Notes: generated from the letters alone by a model not told the origin. Shown: positions 33,353-42,915, counted from the first letter of the stretch. The stretch: DNA of 64,000 bases from CAYXXZ01 sp964469165 (GCA_964469165.1 CAYXXZ010000001.1:1-64000), one strand, 5' to 3'. Translations and numbers: made by a program.

Positions 33353-34717
33353 TCAAACCTCCTTAGCTTGCGGGGGTTCAGGCTGATTGAAAGCAGGCTC
33401 ACCCCTCATCATAAGATCCCACTGCGCCCAATAGGCGCGAATCTGCGCCTCATCACTCGGACCACTCGTTTCCCAGCGCCGGTCAGCACAGGGCTGCATG
33501 CCCTTGGACAGTTCATTCCATTCAACCGGGGTATGCTCCAGTCCCTGTTGGCAGATTTCGATCATTTCCACATCGTCCGCCGAGCCCATTCCCGCCGGTC
33601 CAAGAAAACCCACGAAGTTGTCCAGACGAATCTTCCTCATCGCGGGTGACTCGTTGGTAGGGGCCAACGCCCAGGCGGTGATGCGCATACTGGAGACACT
33701 GGTTGGCTCTACCACCCTGATGGTGAAGCCGACGTTGTCGTTGATCACAAGATTGGGGAAAATAACCATGTTTTTCTGGGAGTTGGCGATTCGATCGGCC
33801 CGTTCCTTGCCAAACTTCTCTGTAAGCCGCGCGTAGGTCTCCTCTACCTCCGCCTTGGCGGCCTCGCCCCAAGAAGGAACCCATTGTGCTACCGGCCGGC
33901 CCGTCGGCACCCACGACTCCATTCCGCCATGACCGTGACCAAGGCCCCATCCCTCGCCGTATTCACTGTATTTAGCAAGTACTGCCGCCAGTTCACCCGC
34001 GCTGTCGGATGACGCGTCACGCTCTTGAAGGTATTCGAGATAACTCATGTGCGTGGAGGGAACGTGATAACCGTCATAGCTGTTTTCACACATGAACTTG
34101 TAGTTGCCAGAAACGGAATAGGAATGCTCCCCGGGGAGCACGACCAGATCACTGCCTTCGGCCTGATCGATCATCAAGTCCAGAAAGTTTTTTGCCCCCG
34201 CAAGATAGTCCGCCAGCCCGATCGCCTCAGGGTCATAATTGACAAAGTAAAAACCTCTGTAGTGGTCTATACGAGCAACTTTGCGCAGGTTGAGTGAATC
34301 ATCATCAGAGATACCCTCGGCGAACCCCTTGCCTTTTTCCGCATTCATGGACCTCAGTTGGCCATCCATACCAAAAACCCAGCCGTGGTATGGGCACGTG
34401 AAGTTCCGCGCCGTACCCCGCTTGTCCCTGCAAAGCCGCGCGCCCCTGTGAGTGCAGGAGTTATATAGGGCCAAGATTTCGTCGTTCCGTGTGCGCACGA
34501 AAATCAAAGCCCTGCCGCCAACGGTTCTCTCCACGAAACTGCCTTTCTCGGGCAGCTCGGAAACATGCCCGATATAAAGCCAGCACCTGTCAAAGATCAG
34601 CTTCATCTCATCTTTGAACACCTCCGGGTCACGCAGCGCATCCCGGTGTACCCTGAATCTGCCGTGCTCGTCATCCACAGCAACGAGCGCATGTCTAGAC
34701 GCTGAAAGTCGCTCCAT
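33353..34717 (-). CDS. aromatic-ring-hydroxylating dioxygenase alpha subunit (Rieske oxygenase)
   Basis: Catalytic subunit that adds both atoms of O2 to an aromatic or related substrate. The Rieske 2Fe-2S ligands are Cys88, His90, Cys108 and His111 (CTHRGARL ... CPYHGW). The mononuclear iron site has Asp215 of the bridging motif and His218/His223 in ENSYDGYHVPSTH; the third ligand is an Asp in the ADDVEMIE region. The 454-residue length suits the benzoate/cumate-type group. The start at 34717 has GGGAG six bases upstream. No ferredoxin or reductase gene is in the cluster. The substrate cannot be told. Confidence 0.94.
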   Translation of the reverse strand: MERLSASRHALVAVDDEHGRFRVHRDALRDPEVFKDEMKLIFDRCWLYIGHVSELPEKGSFVERTVGGRALIFVRTRNDEILALYNSCTHRGARLCRDKRGTARNFTCPYHGWVFGMDGQLRSMNAEKGKGFAEGISDDDSLNLRKVARIDHYRGFYFVNYDPEAIGLADYLAGAKNFLDLMIDQAEGSDLVVLPGEHSYSVSGNYKFMCENSYDGYHVPSTHMSYLEYLQERDASSDSAGELAAVLAKYSEYGEGWGLGHGHGGMESWVPTGRPVAQWVPSWGEAAKAEVEETYARLTEKFGKERADRIANSQKNMVIFPNLVINDNVGFTIRVVEPTSVSSMRITAWALAPTNESPAMRKIRLDNFVGFLGPAGMGSADDVEMIEICQQGLEHTPVEWNELSKGMQPCADRRWETSGPSDEAQIRAYWAQWDLMMRGEPAFNQPEPPQAKEV

Positions 34718-35034
34718 ATCCATCTCCCGAAACAATGTTAGTGGAGTAACCTTAGCACACAATTGCCTTACTGGAAAGGCAATTTACCTTCTTGGAGAGG
34801 CATAAAAACAACCCTCTTTACCAGGGCGGCCACGCCGAGACGCAAGAAGGTCACAGGTGCTGGCCACCACGCATGGTCGGCAAGACGCCAGAAGGCCGTT
34901 ATTGAATTTCTGATGGGATTCAGGAACACATGTGGCGCACAGGCCAGTTCCCGGGAAGGCGCTACGTAGAGGAAGGGTGCAATGACAAGAGCAGGATCGG
35001 CTGTACCACTAGCCAGCCGATGCCTTACGGATTC
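34718..35034. other. intergenic region upstream of the Rieske operon
   Basis: 317 bases between the Rieske alpha start and the MarR gene stop. It contains a strong inverted repeat at 34761-34784 and otherwise no gene that can be supported; the small plus-strand ORF here has no ribosome-binding site and no family resemblance. It should hold the operon promoter. Confidence 0.6.
34761..34784. promoter_or_regulatory. candidate MarR-type operator before the Rieske operon
   Basis: Perfect nine-base inverted repeat AATTGCCTT-actgga-AAGGCAATT, about 44-67 bases upstream of the alpha subunit start. The half-sites contain TTGCC/GGCAA as in MarR boxes, and a MarR gene is next upstream. Confidence 0.55.
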
Positions 35035-35649
35035 TTAATCTGCAAGAGACTTTTTAAGCCCTTTGGCTTCGAGAACGTGATGCGGCTTGAGATATGAAAG
35101 TGAAGCTGCGCGTGACTTTCTTTTTGTTGCGCCCGAATGTGCAGCGTTTATCAGTACATCAAAAATCTCTTCGGCATTTTTCTGCATCCTTTCCGGCATC
35201 TTGGTCAGCGCATCCGTGAGCGGCCCCCAGCTCTTGGACGTTCTCGCCTTGACAGCAAGCGCTCTACCCGCCTCCGTCAGACTGACCAGAAAACCTCCTT
35301 TATGGAGAGGGTTGGGTCGCCTCTCAACCAGTCCGCTTTTTTCAAGACTTTTAATATTCTTGGTGATGCCGGCAGACGACATTGAAAGAAGAAGGAGCAG
35401 ATCGGTGGGACGCGTAGGTGTGTTACCGGCGCGAAATAGCGCCATAAGCACCGTCATCTCACCCCTCGTGAGGCCGAAGCTCTTGCTCCAGATCTCGGAA
35501 TCTCGGCATATGGCCAGACCAACCACCAACAGCTTCAGCGATAGCCTCTTTGCATCCGGATCTGGCTCATCGAATGTTTTCAGCCAATATTCGGTGATGG
35601 CATCAACTTTCAAGGGATCGACTTTTTCGCCTTTCGTGTCTTTTGACAT
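35035..35649 (-). CDS. MarR family transcriptional regulator
   Basis: Winged-helix regulator of the MarR family. The core spans about residues 60-150: GLTRGEMTVLMALFRAG, LLLLLSMSSAGITKNIKSLEKSGLVERRP (recognition helix and wing), HKGGFLVSLTEAG. It has N-terminal and C-terminal helical extensions that make it longer (204 aa) than most. The start is placed at MSKDTKG, five codons inside the ORF. It is just upstream of the Rieske operon and is the likely regulator; ligand unknown. Confidence 0.85.
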   Translation of the reverse strand: MSKDTKGEKVDPLKVDAITEYWLKTFDEPDPDAKRLSLKLLVVGLAICRDSEIWSKSFGLTRGEMTVLMALFRAGNTPTRPTDLLLLLSMSSAGITKNIKSLEKSGLVERRPNPLHKGGFLVSLTEAGRALAVKARTSKSWGPLTDALTKMPERMQKNAEEIFDVLINAAHSGATKRKSRAASLSYLKPHHVLEAKGLKKSLAD

Positions 35650-35803
35650 CAAGCTCAACCACACATTTTGTTAAATCACGCCCATCATACTATCAGCACC
35701 CGGCCGATGAACACCAAGCCCCTCGCCATTCCCCACAAACGCCGGAACTTGCCGGCCCGGTCAGTTTCTTCAATACTGGCCCTTGTTGGGAGACATATAG
35801 AGC

Positions 35804-36490
35804 ATGCGCAAAACAATCACCGTTGAAATCTGGGCGGACTTGATCTGCCCCTGGTGCTGGATCGGCAAGCGCCGTTTCGAGCGGGCCCTGGCGGATTTCG
35901 CCCACCGCGACCAGGTGGAAGTCATCCACCGTGCATTCCGGTTGATGCCGGGCCAAAGCCCCCGCCCCGTGGATGACCTACTCGGGCAGCGCGTCGGCGC
36001 AGCGCGGGCCACGGCCATCAGGGAACAGACCGAAAGCGAGGCGGCCACGGAAGGGCTGACGTACCGCCTTGCCGGCACCCTCGCGGGCGATACCCTCGAC
36101 GGCCATCGCCTGGTGAAGCTCGCCACCGCGCAGGGCCTGCAGGAAGCGGCCATCGAGCGCTTCTACCGGGCCTACTTCTCTGAACAGGAGCCGTTGTTCG
36201 ACCGCGAGACCCTGCTGCGGCTCGGCGCCGAAATCGGTCTCGACCGGGCCGTCTGTGCGGCGGTGCTCGACAGCAGCGACCATGTCGCGACAATCGAAGA
36301 CGACCAGCGCAGGGTACGGGCACATGGCAGCAACGGCGTACCTTTCTTCCTGATCGACGGGCGGTTGGGGGTGTCCGGCGCGCAACCGGCAGACGTGTTT
36401 CGGGCCGCGCTGGAGGAAGCCTGGAACTCCAACAGCAGGCGTCCCAGGCGAATCAACGTGGCCAGCACGCGGCGCGATTCGGTGCGATAA
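35804..36490 (+). CDS. DsbA family oxidoreductase (FrnE-like)
   Basis: Thioredoxin-fold protein with CPWC active site (residues about 15-18 in ICPWCWIGK) and helical insertion, the FrnE/2-hydroxychromene-isomerase-related cytoplasmic DsbA group. No signal peptide is present, so it is cytosolic. The cis-Pro motif is GVPFFLIDG (about residue 183). Length 228 is normal. It is divergent from the MarR gene with about 155 bases between, and 122 bases ahead of the old yellow enzyme. A role in redox stress is likely; direct link to the catabolic genes is not shown. Confidence 0.88.
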   Translation: MRKTITVEIWADLICPWCWIGKRRFERALADFAHRDQVEVIHRAFRLMPGQSPRPVDDLLGQRVGAARATAIREQTESEAATEGLTYRLAGTLAGDTLDGHRLVKLATAQGLQEAAIERFYRAYFSEQEPLFDRETLLRLGAEIGLDRAVCAAVLDSSDHVATIEDDQRRVRAHGSNGVPFFLIDGRLGVSGAQPADVFRAALEEAWNSNSRRPRRINVASTRRDSVR

Positions 36491-36612
36491 ACGTCGGCAA
36501 GAAAATCCTTATGGTTTCGCCTCGGGATGCCTTCAAGGCGGAAGTTGACCACTGGTGCAAATATTGCCATCATGCCCCGTTTCTTTACCGCCCAGCCCTG
36601 CAGGAATTCTTG

Positions 36613-37776
36613 ATGCAAACCGCAAACCCCCTGATCAAACCCTTGTTGCAACCCCTTACCGTCAACAATCTCACATTGCCCAACCGCTTTGTGATGTCTC
36701 CCATGACCCGCAACTTCTCTCCCAACGGTATTCCTGGCGATGACGTTGCAGCCTATTATCGCCGCCGCGCGGAAGGCGGCGTGGGCACCATCGTCACCGA
36801 AGCGGTGTGCGTGGAACACCAGGGCGCGGTGGGCGATGCGGGGCTCGGCGAGCACGGTACCCCCTATATGTGGACGGACGAGGCGCTGGCGGGCTGGCGC
36901 AAGGTTGTCGACGAGGTGCATGCCGCCGGCACGTTGATTTTCCCCCAGTTGTGGCACATGGGCGTGATGAAGCGCCTTGGCACAGGGCCGTATCCCGATT
37001 ATCCCGCCTGCCGCCCGAACGGCATCTGGGGGCCGACCGACAAGAAAACCGCACTCTCCGCGGAATACCTGGAAACCATGAAGGTGCCCACCAAGCCCAT
37101 GAGCGAGTCGGACATCGCCGATGTGATCGCCGCATTTGCCAGCGGTGCTCGCAATGCCAAGAGCGTGGGTTTTGACGGCATCGCCCTTCATGGTGGGCAC
37201 GGCTATCTGATCGACACCTTCCTGTGGGGCGAAACCAACACCCGCACCGACCAGTGGGGTGGCGACCACGTGGGCCGCACCCGCTTCGCCGTGGAGCTGA
37301 TCAAGTCCGTGCGCCGCGAGATCGGCCCCGATATGCCGATTTCCTTGCGTTATTCCCAGTGGAAATCCCAGGATTTCGACGCCGTGCTCGCGGAAACCCC
37401 GCAACAACTGGAAGAGATTCTCGGCCCCCTCGCCGACGCCGGTGTCGATATCTTCGACCCCAGCACCCGCAACTTCGCCATTCCCCCCTTCGAGGAATCA
37501 CCTCTGAGCCTGGCGGGCTGGACCCGCAAGCTCACCGGCAAACCCACCATGATGGTCGGCGGCACCGGCGTGCAGCGCGGCAAATACGACCCCGCCACCA
37601 AGCCACCAACCACCGTCAACAACCTGGATCAGGTGATGGCCAAGTTCGAAAACGAGGAGTTCGACTTGCTGTGCGTCGGCCGTTCTCTGGTGAATGACCC
37701 GAGCTGGGTGCAAAAAGTCGTCAAGGGCGAGGAGTTTCTGCCCTTCGACCCGCAGTCCATGCGGGAACTGACCTGA
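36613..37776 (+). CDS. NADH:flavin oxidoreductase (old yellow enzyme family)
   Basis: FMN-dependent ene-reductase/demethylase-type TIM barrel. Family marks: LTLPNRFVMSPMTRNFSPNG, EGGVGTIVTEAV, the substrate-binding His pair region GIALHGGHGYLIDTFLW followed by N-x-R-x-D-x-WGG, and the phosphate-binding LLCVGRSLVNDP near the end. There are 387 residues from the ATG at 36613; the ORF opens 34 codons earlier without conservation. It lacks the Fe-S domain of the two-domain relatives. It may reduce an enone or enoyl intermediate. Confidence 0.92.
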   Translation: MQTANPLIKPLLQPLTVNNLTLPNRFVMSPMTRNFSPNGIPGDDVAAYYRRRAEGGVGTIVTEAVCVEHQGAVGDAGLGEHGTPYMWTDEALAGWRKVVDEVHAAGTLIFPQLWHMGVMKRLGTGPYPDYPACRPNGIWGPTDKKTALSAEYLETMKVPTKPMSESDIADVIAAFASGARNAKSVGFDGIALHGGHGYLIDTFLWGETNTRTDQWGGDHVGRTRFAVELIKSVRREIGPDMPISLRYSQWKSQDFDAVLAETPQQLEEILGPLADAGVDIFDPSTRNFAIPPFEESPLSLAGWTRKLTGKPTMMVGGTGVQRGKYDPATKPPTTVNNLDQVMAKFENEEFDLLCVGRSLVNDPSWVQKVVKGEEFLPFDPQSMRELT

Positions 37777-37791
37777 AATAGCCTGATTGCC

Positions 37792-37823
37792 GGCCGACTC
37801 CCGCGCAATGCGTGGAGTCGGCC
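37792..37823. terminator. hairpin between convergent genes
   Basis: Ten-base perfect stem GGCCGACTCC ... GGAGTCGGCC with a 12-base loop, between the convergent old yellow enzyme and lipocalin-like genes. It lacks a T-run on either strand, so termination would be weak or factor-assisted. Confidence 0.5.
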
Positions 37824-37830
37824 CCTGCCG

Positions 37831-38883
37831 TCACTCCAAAACGAACAAGGTTTCGGTGCGCGCCACCCGTTCATAGAGGCCGACGCCCTCTTCACCGCCA
37901 CAACGCACCAGCATCGGCGCTTCGCACATTTGCACACCGCCCGGCGTGAAGTCGGTGCCGATCAGTTCTTCCATGGGCGCGCGGTAAGTGATGATGTGGG
38001 AGTGCAACATCTCGATTTCATACACTTCTTCGCCACTTTCTGTGCCCAGCACCAACCGGTAGTTGCCACCATTTACCCGCAGCGGGTCCGATGGCAGTGA
38101 GGCGAGGGGCGCATCCGCGGTGTTGACCGGCGGGTGTTCGAGAATCTTTACCTGCTCGATGGGCGAACCGTCATTGCGAAACACGTAGGCCCCCACCACT
38201 TCTGCCCCCTCGAAGCGCACGATGTGCGCATGGAACAGCTTGCCACTGGGAAACAGGCCGTGAATCCACATATCGCTGATGACGGGACCATAGTCGCGCG
38301 GGCCGGATGAGTGGTCGCGGGCGCCCACGCCGCTGAGCGAGATGACCTTGCCGCGGTAACGTATTTCACCGCGCATGCGCAGAATCTGCTCGGTATGGAA
38401 GGAGCCCGAGGATCGGCCATCATCGGTATGATCGCTCTCGCTGGGACCGTAGTAGGGGCCCGCCGCCTCGAACAGCATCTGAAAACTGACCGGTTCCGCC
38501 GGGCCGTCCACCAGCAGGCCGCGTGCCAGCGCCGTGCGCGTGGTGGCGTGCATGGCGCCGTCGAAACGCGCCGTCCAGCACCTCATGGGTTCGATGCAAT
38601 CGAGCTTGAACGGTCCCGCGCCGGCACCGCGACCATCGCCATCGCGGCCGTGGTATTTCGCCACCAGAAGCTCCTCTCCCGGCAAATACACCTGAATCAC
38701 GGCGCGCCAGATGCTCGGATCGGCGGGCAGCCTGCCGATGTGGACACACATGCCGTGGCGCTCCCGCGCATCGTAACCGTAGAAAAAATAATGCTCCGTC
38801 CAGTTGGGCACGTTCTCGATCTGGTGGGGAAATTCGCGCGCAGGATCGAGGTTGAATGGATTGAGATGGTCGTCGCTGATCAT
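37831..38883 (-). CDS. lipocalin-like/DUF7064-type protein, function unknown
   Basis: A 350-residue cytoplasmic protein rich in beta strands, with Trp- and Tyr-containing repeats (NWTEHYFFYGYDARER, IWRAVIQVYLPG, SSGSFHTEQILRMRGEI, GVGARDHSSGPRDYG). The pattern is like the AttH/DUF7064 double-lipocalin group that accompanies acyl-CoA and APH-kinase genes in sphingomonads, mycobacteria and marine gammaproteobacteria. I recognise the family only loosely. It is divergent from an APH-type kinase gene. A carrier or isomerase of a hydrophobic metabolite is possible. Confidence 0.6.
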   Translation of the reverse strand: MISDDHLNPFNLDPAREFPHQIENVPNWTEHYFFYGYDARERHGMCVHIGRLPADPSIWRAVIQVYLPGEELLVAKYHGRDGDGRGAGAGPFKLDCIEPMRCWTARFDGAMHATTRTALARGLLVDGPAEPVSFQMLFEAAGPYYGPSESDHTDDGRSSGSFHTEQILRMRGEIRYRGKVISLSGVGARDHSSGPRDYGPVISDMWIHGLFPSGKLFHAHIVRFEGAEVVGAYVFRNDGSPIEQVKILEHPPVNTADAPLASLPSDPLRVNGGNYRLVLGTESGEEVYEIEMLHSHIITYRAPMEELIGTDFTPGGVQMCEAPMLVRCGGEEGVGLYERVARTETLFVLE

Positions 38884-39059
38884 GGATGCTGTCTCGTTAT
38901 CACTGTTATCGCCAAGGCCCCGAGCGGGCCTGTGTGCGCTTCATGATACAGAAGCGCTTCTGCTTTTCAATATAAAATATCAATCGATACTATCGAAATA
39001 AGAGCGCATTCCCTATACTGATCCGCCACGCCATGGGCACCCACAGGGTACAGATAACG

Positions 39060-40406
39060 ATGATTCGCCCCGAAATTCTTCTGGAAAACATCCTGGCAAG
39101 CCTGCAGCGCGACATTGCCCCCGAACTGCACTCGGCGAAGGCCAAGGCGGCTGCCGCGTCGATGGCGCGCGCACTGGCGCGCATGTCGCTTTACGTCAGC
39201 AGCGGCGAAGGCCGCCAACTGGACAGTCCCGAGGGCTGGTTTGCCACCGATCCGGCACTTCGCCAGTTTCACAGCAACCCTGTACTCCCGCCACAAACAC
39301 GTAATTCCGCTACCCTCGCCGAGCCCTGCCACAGGGAGTGGCTGACACTCGCCAAGCTCGAAGACGCCATGAGCACCCTTCTGGAGACGGATGAGCCCGC
39401 TCAGAACCCAGGTACATCCGCCCCACAGGCGGATACCGGGAAGAAGCTCGAAGCCTATTTACAAAGCAGATTCTCCGCTCCCGAGGCGCGCGTCAGCGAT
39501 TTCCAGGAGGTGGTCGGCGGACGCTCCAAGCAAACGGCTTTCTTTACGGTATCCGGCCTTGCGCAAATGAGCGGAACGCTGGTATTGCGCTGCGATCTGC
39601 AGGTGAACCTGTCGGGCGGCAAGTCGATCGCCTACGAATATCCCTTGCAAAAAATTCTTGCCGATCACGGCCTTCGGGTACCGCGCCCGCTGTTGCTGGA
39701 AATCGACCCGCGCCACATCGGCCAGCCGTTCATGGTGGTGGAAAAGCTGCCGGGCGCGGTTGCCGGCCAATATTTCTACCCGCCGACCTCGCCGTCGCTA
39801 CTCGCCGATTACGCCGCTGAGCTCGCGCGTCTGCACGCGGTGCCAGCGGACGCCTTCAGCGGGCTCGACATGGATTCCACACCACTGCCCAGAGGAGCGC
39901 TCGCCGCCGAAATCGAACGACTGCGTGCCACCTGCAGCGAGTGCGGCACCCTGTCGCTGATTCTCGAGACCGCCTATGCCTGGCTTCTGGAAAATCTCGA
40001 AGTCGCCTATCGCGATCGGCCCTGCCTCGCGCACCGCGATGCCCTGTTCCACAATGTTCTGGCAGAAGGCGAGCGCGTCTGCGCACTGCTCGACTGGGAA
40101 CTGGCTCGCATCAGCTGTGCTGCGGAAGATCTGGGTTACATTCGCTCCACGGTCCCGCTCGCGATGCCCTGGGATACCTTCATGGCGCACTACGAGAAGG
40201 CTGCGGGGCGTGTCATGGATCAACGGCAGGTCGATTATTTCGCCATTCTGTCGGTTGCCCGCAATTGTTCGATGGCGTCCAATGTACGGCGCCTGGTGGC
40301 ACAACGCGAAACCCGCGACATAGAGCTCACCTCGGTAACACTGCACGATTTGTATCGCATGCAGTATCAGCTGGGCGAGCACCTCGATCGCGCCATGGGC
40401 AGATGA
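39060..40406 (+). CDS. APH-type phosphotransferase family protein (1 of 2)
   Basis: Aminoglycoside/choline-kinase-fold protein of the large APH group found beside acyl-CoA dehydrogenases. The N-terminal 110 residues form an extra helical domain; the kinase fold covers about 125-440 (VVGGRSKQTAFF glycine loop, QPFMVVEKLPG hinge). The catalytic loop reads LAHRDALFHNVL, that is HRD rather than the usual HGD, and the metal-binding LLDWELARI follows. The ATG at 39060 is used; an upstream one adds nine residues. A TetR gene follows by 89 bases, then a second kinase. Confidence 0.82.
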   Translation: MIRPEILLENILASLQRDIAPELHSAKAKAAAASMARALARMSLYVSSGEGRQLDSPEGWFATDPALRQFHSNPVLPPQTRNSATLAEPCHREWLTLAKLEDAMSTLLETDEPAQNPGTSAPQADTGKKLEAYLQSRFSAPEARVSDFQEVVGGRSKQTAFFTVSGLAQMSGTLVLRCDLQVNLSGGKSIAYEYPLQKILADHGLRVPRPLLLEIDPRHIGQPFMVVEKLPGAVAGQYFYPPTSPSLLADYAAELARLHAVPADAFSGLDMDSTPLPRGALAAEIERLRATCSECGTLSLILETAYAWLLENLEVAYRDRPCLAHRDALFHNVLAEGERVCALLDWELARISCAAEDLGYIRSTVPLAMPWDTFMAHYEKAAGRVMDQRQVDYFAILSVARNCSMASNVRRLVAQRETRDIELTSVTLHDLYRMQYQLGEHLDRAMGR

Positions 40407-40495
40407 CGCGCTGCACCTTACCCGCTGTTTCCCCCTGGACCAGGCTTCACACGCACGGGCCTTTTTCAATCAAGCATATGCACAAGGAACAAAAA

Positions 40496-41200
40496 ATGAC
40501 CAAGAAGCCGGCCAGGAAGCGAAGAAACCGGGACGAGCTGAAGCATGAGATCGTCGTCGCCGCAACGGAACTGTTCGCGCGCGAAGGCTATGCCGCGCCG
40601 AGCATCCGCGAGATTGCCGCTCACGCCCAGGTGGCGCTGCCCGCCCTGTACCGCTTCTTCATCAACAAGCACGACCTGTATGTGCAGTGTTGTCGTTACG
40701 CGCTGCAAAATGACGTGGCACTGCTCAATGACATCTGCGCACTGGATGTGATGGACCCGGCCAAGCCCGAGCTCGTCATTTACGCGACCACGCTGGCACT
40801 GTTTTCGCGACGCTCGGCGCACGACTTTCCCGACATCGTCAGCCGCGCCATCTTCGATGGCGACGCCCACATGATCCACGATGAAGCCGAAGCCCTGTTC
40901 GGTTCGGAGTACTATCGCACCACCTTGCAGGCGGCCGGTCGCTTGAGCGACCCGAAACAGGCGGTGCGCAAATTGGCGCTGGTACACAGTTTGACGTTCG
41001 CCTTTCCGCCGATTCTCTCTTTCTGGCAGCCCTTCCAGCCCGTCCAGTCAGCACCGGACACCGAAGTGTCGATGACCATCGAGGTACTGAAAACCGTTTT
41101 CCCCAAAGGCGACTGGGACAGCGCCGCCCGTGAAATCGCAACGCTGGGCGCCCGCATCCCTACCCAGGGGGGCACAACGCCTGAACACAGCAGCAGTTGA
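40496..41200 (+). CDS. TetR/AcrR family transcriptional regulator
   Basis: TetR regulator with HTH APSIREIAAHAQVALPALYR followed by FFINKHDLYVQC (about residues 36-66). AAGGA lies seven bases before the ATG at 40496; the stop-to-stop ORF is much longer but is not coding upstream. A basic N-terminus (KKPARKRRNRDEL) precedes the HTH. It sits between two APH-type kinases and probably regulates one or both. Confidence 0.87.
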   Translation: MTKKPARKRRNRDELKHEIVVAATELFAREGYAAPSIREIAAHAQVALPALYRFFINKHDLYVQCCRYALQNDVALLNDICALDVMDPAKPELVIYATTLALFSRRSAHDFPDIVSRAIFDGDAHMIHDEAEALFGSEYYRTTLQAAGRLSDPKQAVRKLALVHSLTFAFPPILSFWQPFQPVQSAPDTEVSMTIEVLKTVFPKGDWDSAAREIATLGARIPTQGGTTPEHSSS

Positions 41201-41380
41201 AGAGCGGTCTGGCTCGGCAAGCCGCAGGCCAACTCAGCTTTGTAGACATAAAGGCTTACACACATTAGGCTCTGGCTCTGTATTCTTCAAACGTATGCTC
41301 AATAACTATCACACACTGCCCTGTTTTCCTGCAGGGTGCTTGACCCGCGGCCACGAAAAAAACAGGGGTATAACGAAACA

Positions 41381-42886
41381 ATGATCAGAGACGAAAACCT
41401 GCCGGTCTATCTGACCTGCATCTCCGAAGTGCTGAAGGGCACCATCCGAACCGAACTGCAGAGCGACTACTCCAGGGCCGTCATCGATGCGATTGTCGAC
41501 TCACTCGGACGTCTCATCGCCCAAACCGGCGCGGGCCGTGAAATCGCCGCGCAACAACTGGGCGCCTGGACGGAACTCGAACAGGCACTCGGCGCACTCA
41601 TTCCACACGCCGGGCCGATACTTGCCGCGCAGACACAGCCCGAAACCGACCCCTTGCGCGCGGTCGAACAAATCTCGTCACGCCTGGACGAAAGCCTGCG
41701 CGATGAAGCGGTATTCAAGCAGTTGGTGAGCGGGCTGCGCGAGCGCGATGGCGCCGCCAAAACCTGGTTCGCCAATGCATCCCGAACGCTCAACGACCTG
41801 CTTCAGGCCGTGGATGAACATCAGTACCGGCCCATTGGCCGCAAGGGCGCCCACTCCGTGGCGGACAACCTGGAAGAGCTCACCGCAAGACTCAACGCCT
41901 ATCTCCACAACAAGTACCCGGGCCTGCCGGAAGTACCCATCGCCGACATTCGTATTCTGCCGGGTGGCCAGATCAAGCGCACCGCACTGTTTCGCCTCAA
42001 GGATAACGAGATTCTCCCCACCCGCCTGGTGTTGCGCCAGGACATGGACATGGAATACACCGGCACCACGGTGACCGATGAGTTCGGCCACATCGAGCGC
42101 GTTCACGCACTCGGCCTGCCCGTGCCCAAACCGATTCTCGTCGAGCACAATCCCGACGTACTCGGCTCGGGCGGCTGTTTCATGATCATGACGGAAGTAC
42201 AAAACGCTCAGCCCGCAGGCACCTATTTCAGCGAGGACCGCGCCCACGTCGGCCATACCATGGGCCCGGATTTCGGGCGCGAGGTCGCCGCCACCATCGC
42301 CAAGCTGCACGGCCTGACCCAGGAAAAAAACCGGGAAGCCGGTCGGCTCGCCAGCCAGCAGCGCAACGACGCCATCGACAAGATCCGCACCACCTGGCAC
42401 AAACAGCCCAAACCGCCCTTCGTGCTCGGCGTCGAACTGGGCCTTGCCTGGATGGATGCCAACCCCCTCGGCGACGACCGCCCCTATTGCCTGCGCCACG
42501 GCGACCTCGGCTCGCACAATATGATGACCCGCGACGGCCACCTGGCCGCGCTCATCGATTGGGAGCTGTGCGGCATGGGTGACCCAGCGGCGGATCTTGC
42601 ACAATTGAAAATGATGTTGATGGATTCCCTGATGCCGTGGGAAGAATTCAAGAAGATCTACATTGCCGAAGGCGGCCCGCCCGATGCCTGCGACGATCAC
42701 GCCGTATCCTTCTATTGCATCTGGGCATATGTGATGCACACCAGCATGGCGACCAGTTTGTGGAGCAACTTCATCCAGGGCAACCGCGTGGATGCGCAGG
42801 CTGCTCAGGTGGCGAGCCACTCCATGGGCCGGCTGACCCTGTATCAATCCCGCGCCCTGGTCACCGCGCTCGATCTGGTGAAATAA
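41381..42886 (+). CDS. APH-type phosphotransferase family protein (2 of 2)
   Basis: Second APH-fold kinase, 501 residues, with an N-terminal helical domain of about 160 residues like the first one, then the kinase domain. Here the catalytic loop is canonical: CLRHGDLGSHNMMTRDG (about residue 370), with ALIDWELCGMGDPAADLA as the metal-binding segment. The two paralogues share the bipartite plan but are distant. The substrate is unknown; an alcohol or carboxylate intermediate is possible. The 180 bases upstream contain no gene. Confidence 0.84.
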   Translation: MIRDENLPVYLTCISEVLKGTIRTELQSDYSRAVIDAIVDSLGRLIAQTGAGREIAAQQLGAWTELEQALGALIPHAGPILAAQTQPETDPLRAVEQISSRLDESLRDEAVFKQLVSGLRERDGAAKTWFANASRTLNDLLQAVDEHQYRPIGRKGAHSVADNLEELTARLNAYLHNKYPGLPEVPIADIRILPGGQIKRTALFRLKDNEILPTRLVLRQDMDMEYTGTTVTDEFGHIERVHALGLPVPKPILVEHNPDVLGSGGCFMIMTEVQNAQPAGTYFSEDRAHVGHTMGPDFGREVAATIAKLHGLTQEKNREAGRLASQQRNDAIDKIRTTWHKQPKPPFVLGVELGLAWMDANPLGDDRPYCLRHGDLGSHNMMTRDGHLAALIDWELCGMGDPAADLAQLKMMLMDSLMPWEEFKKIYIAEGGPPDACDDHAVSFYCIWAYVMHTSMATSLWSNFIQGNRVDAQAAQVASHSMGRLTLYQSRALVTALDLVK

Positions 42887-42915
42887 GAGCCGCGGCACAC
42901 TATTGTAAATGCGGC

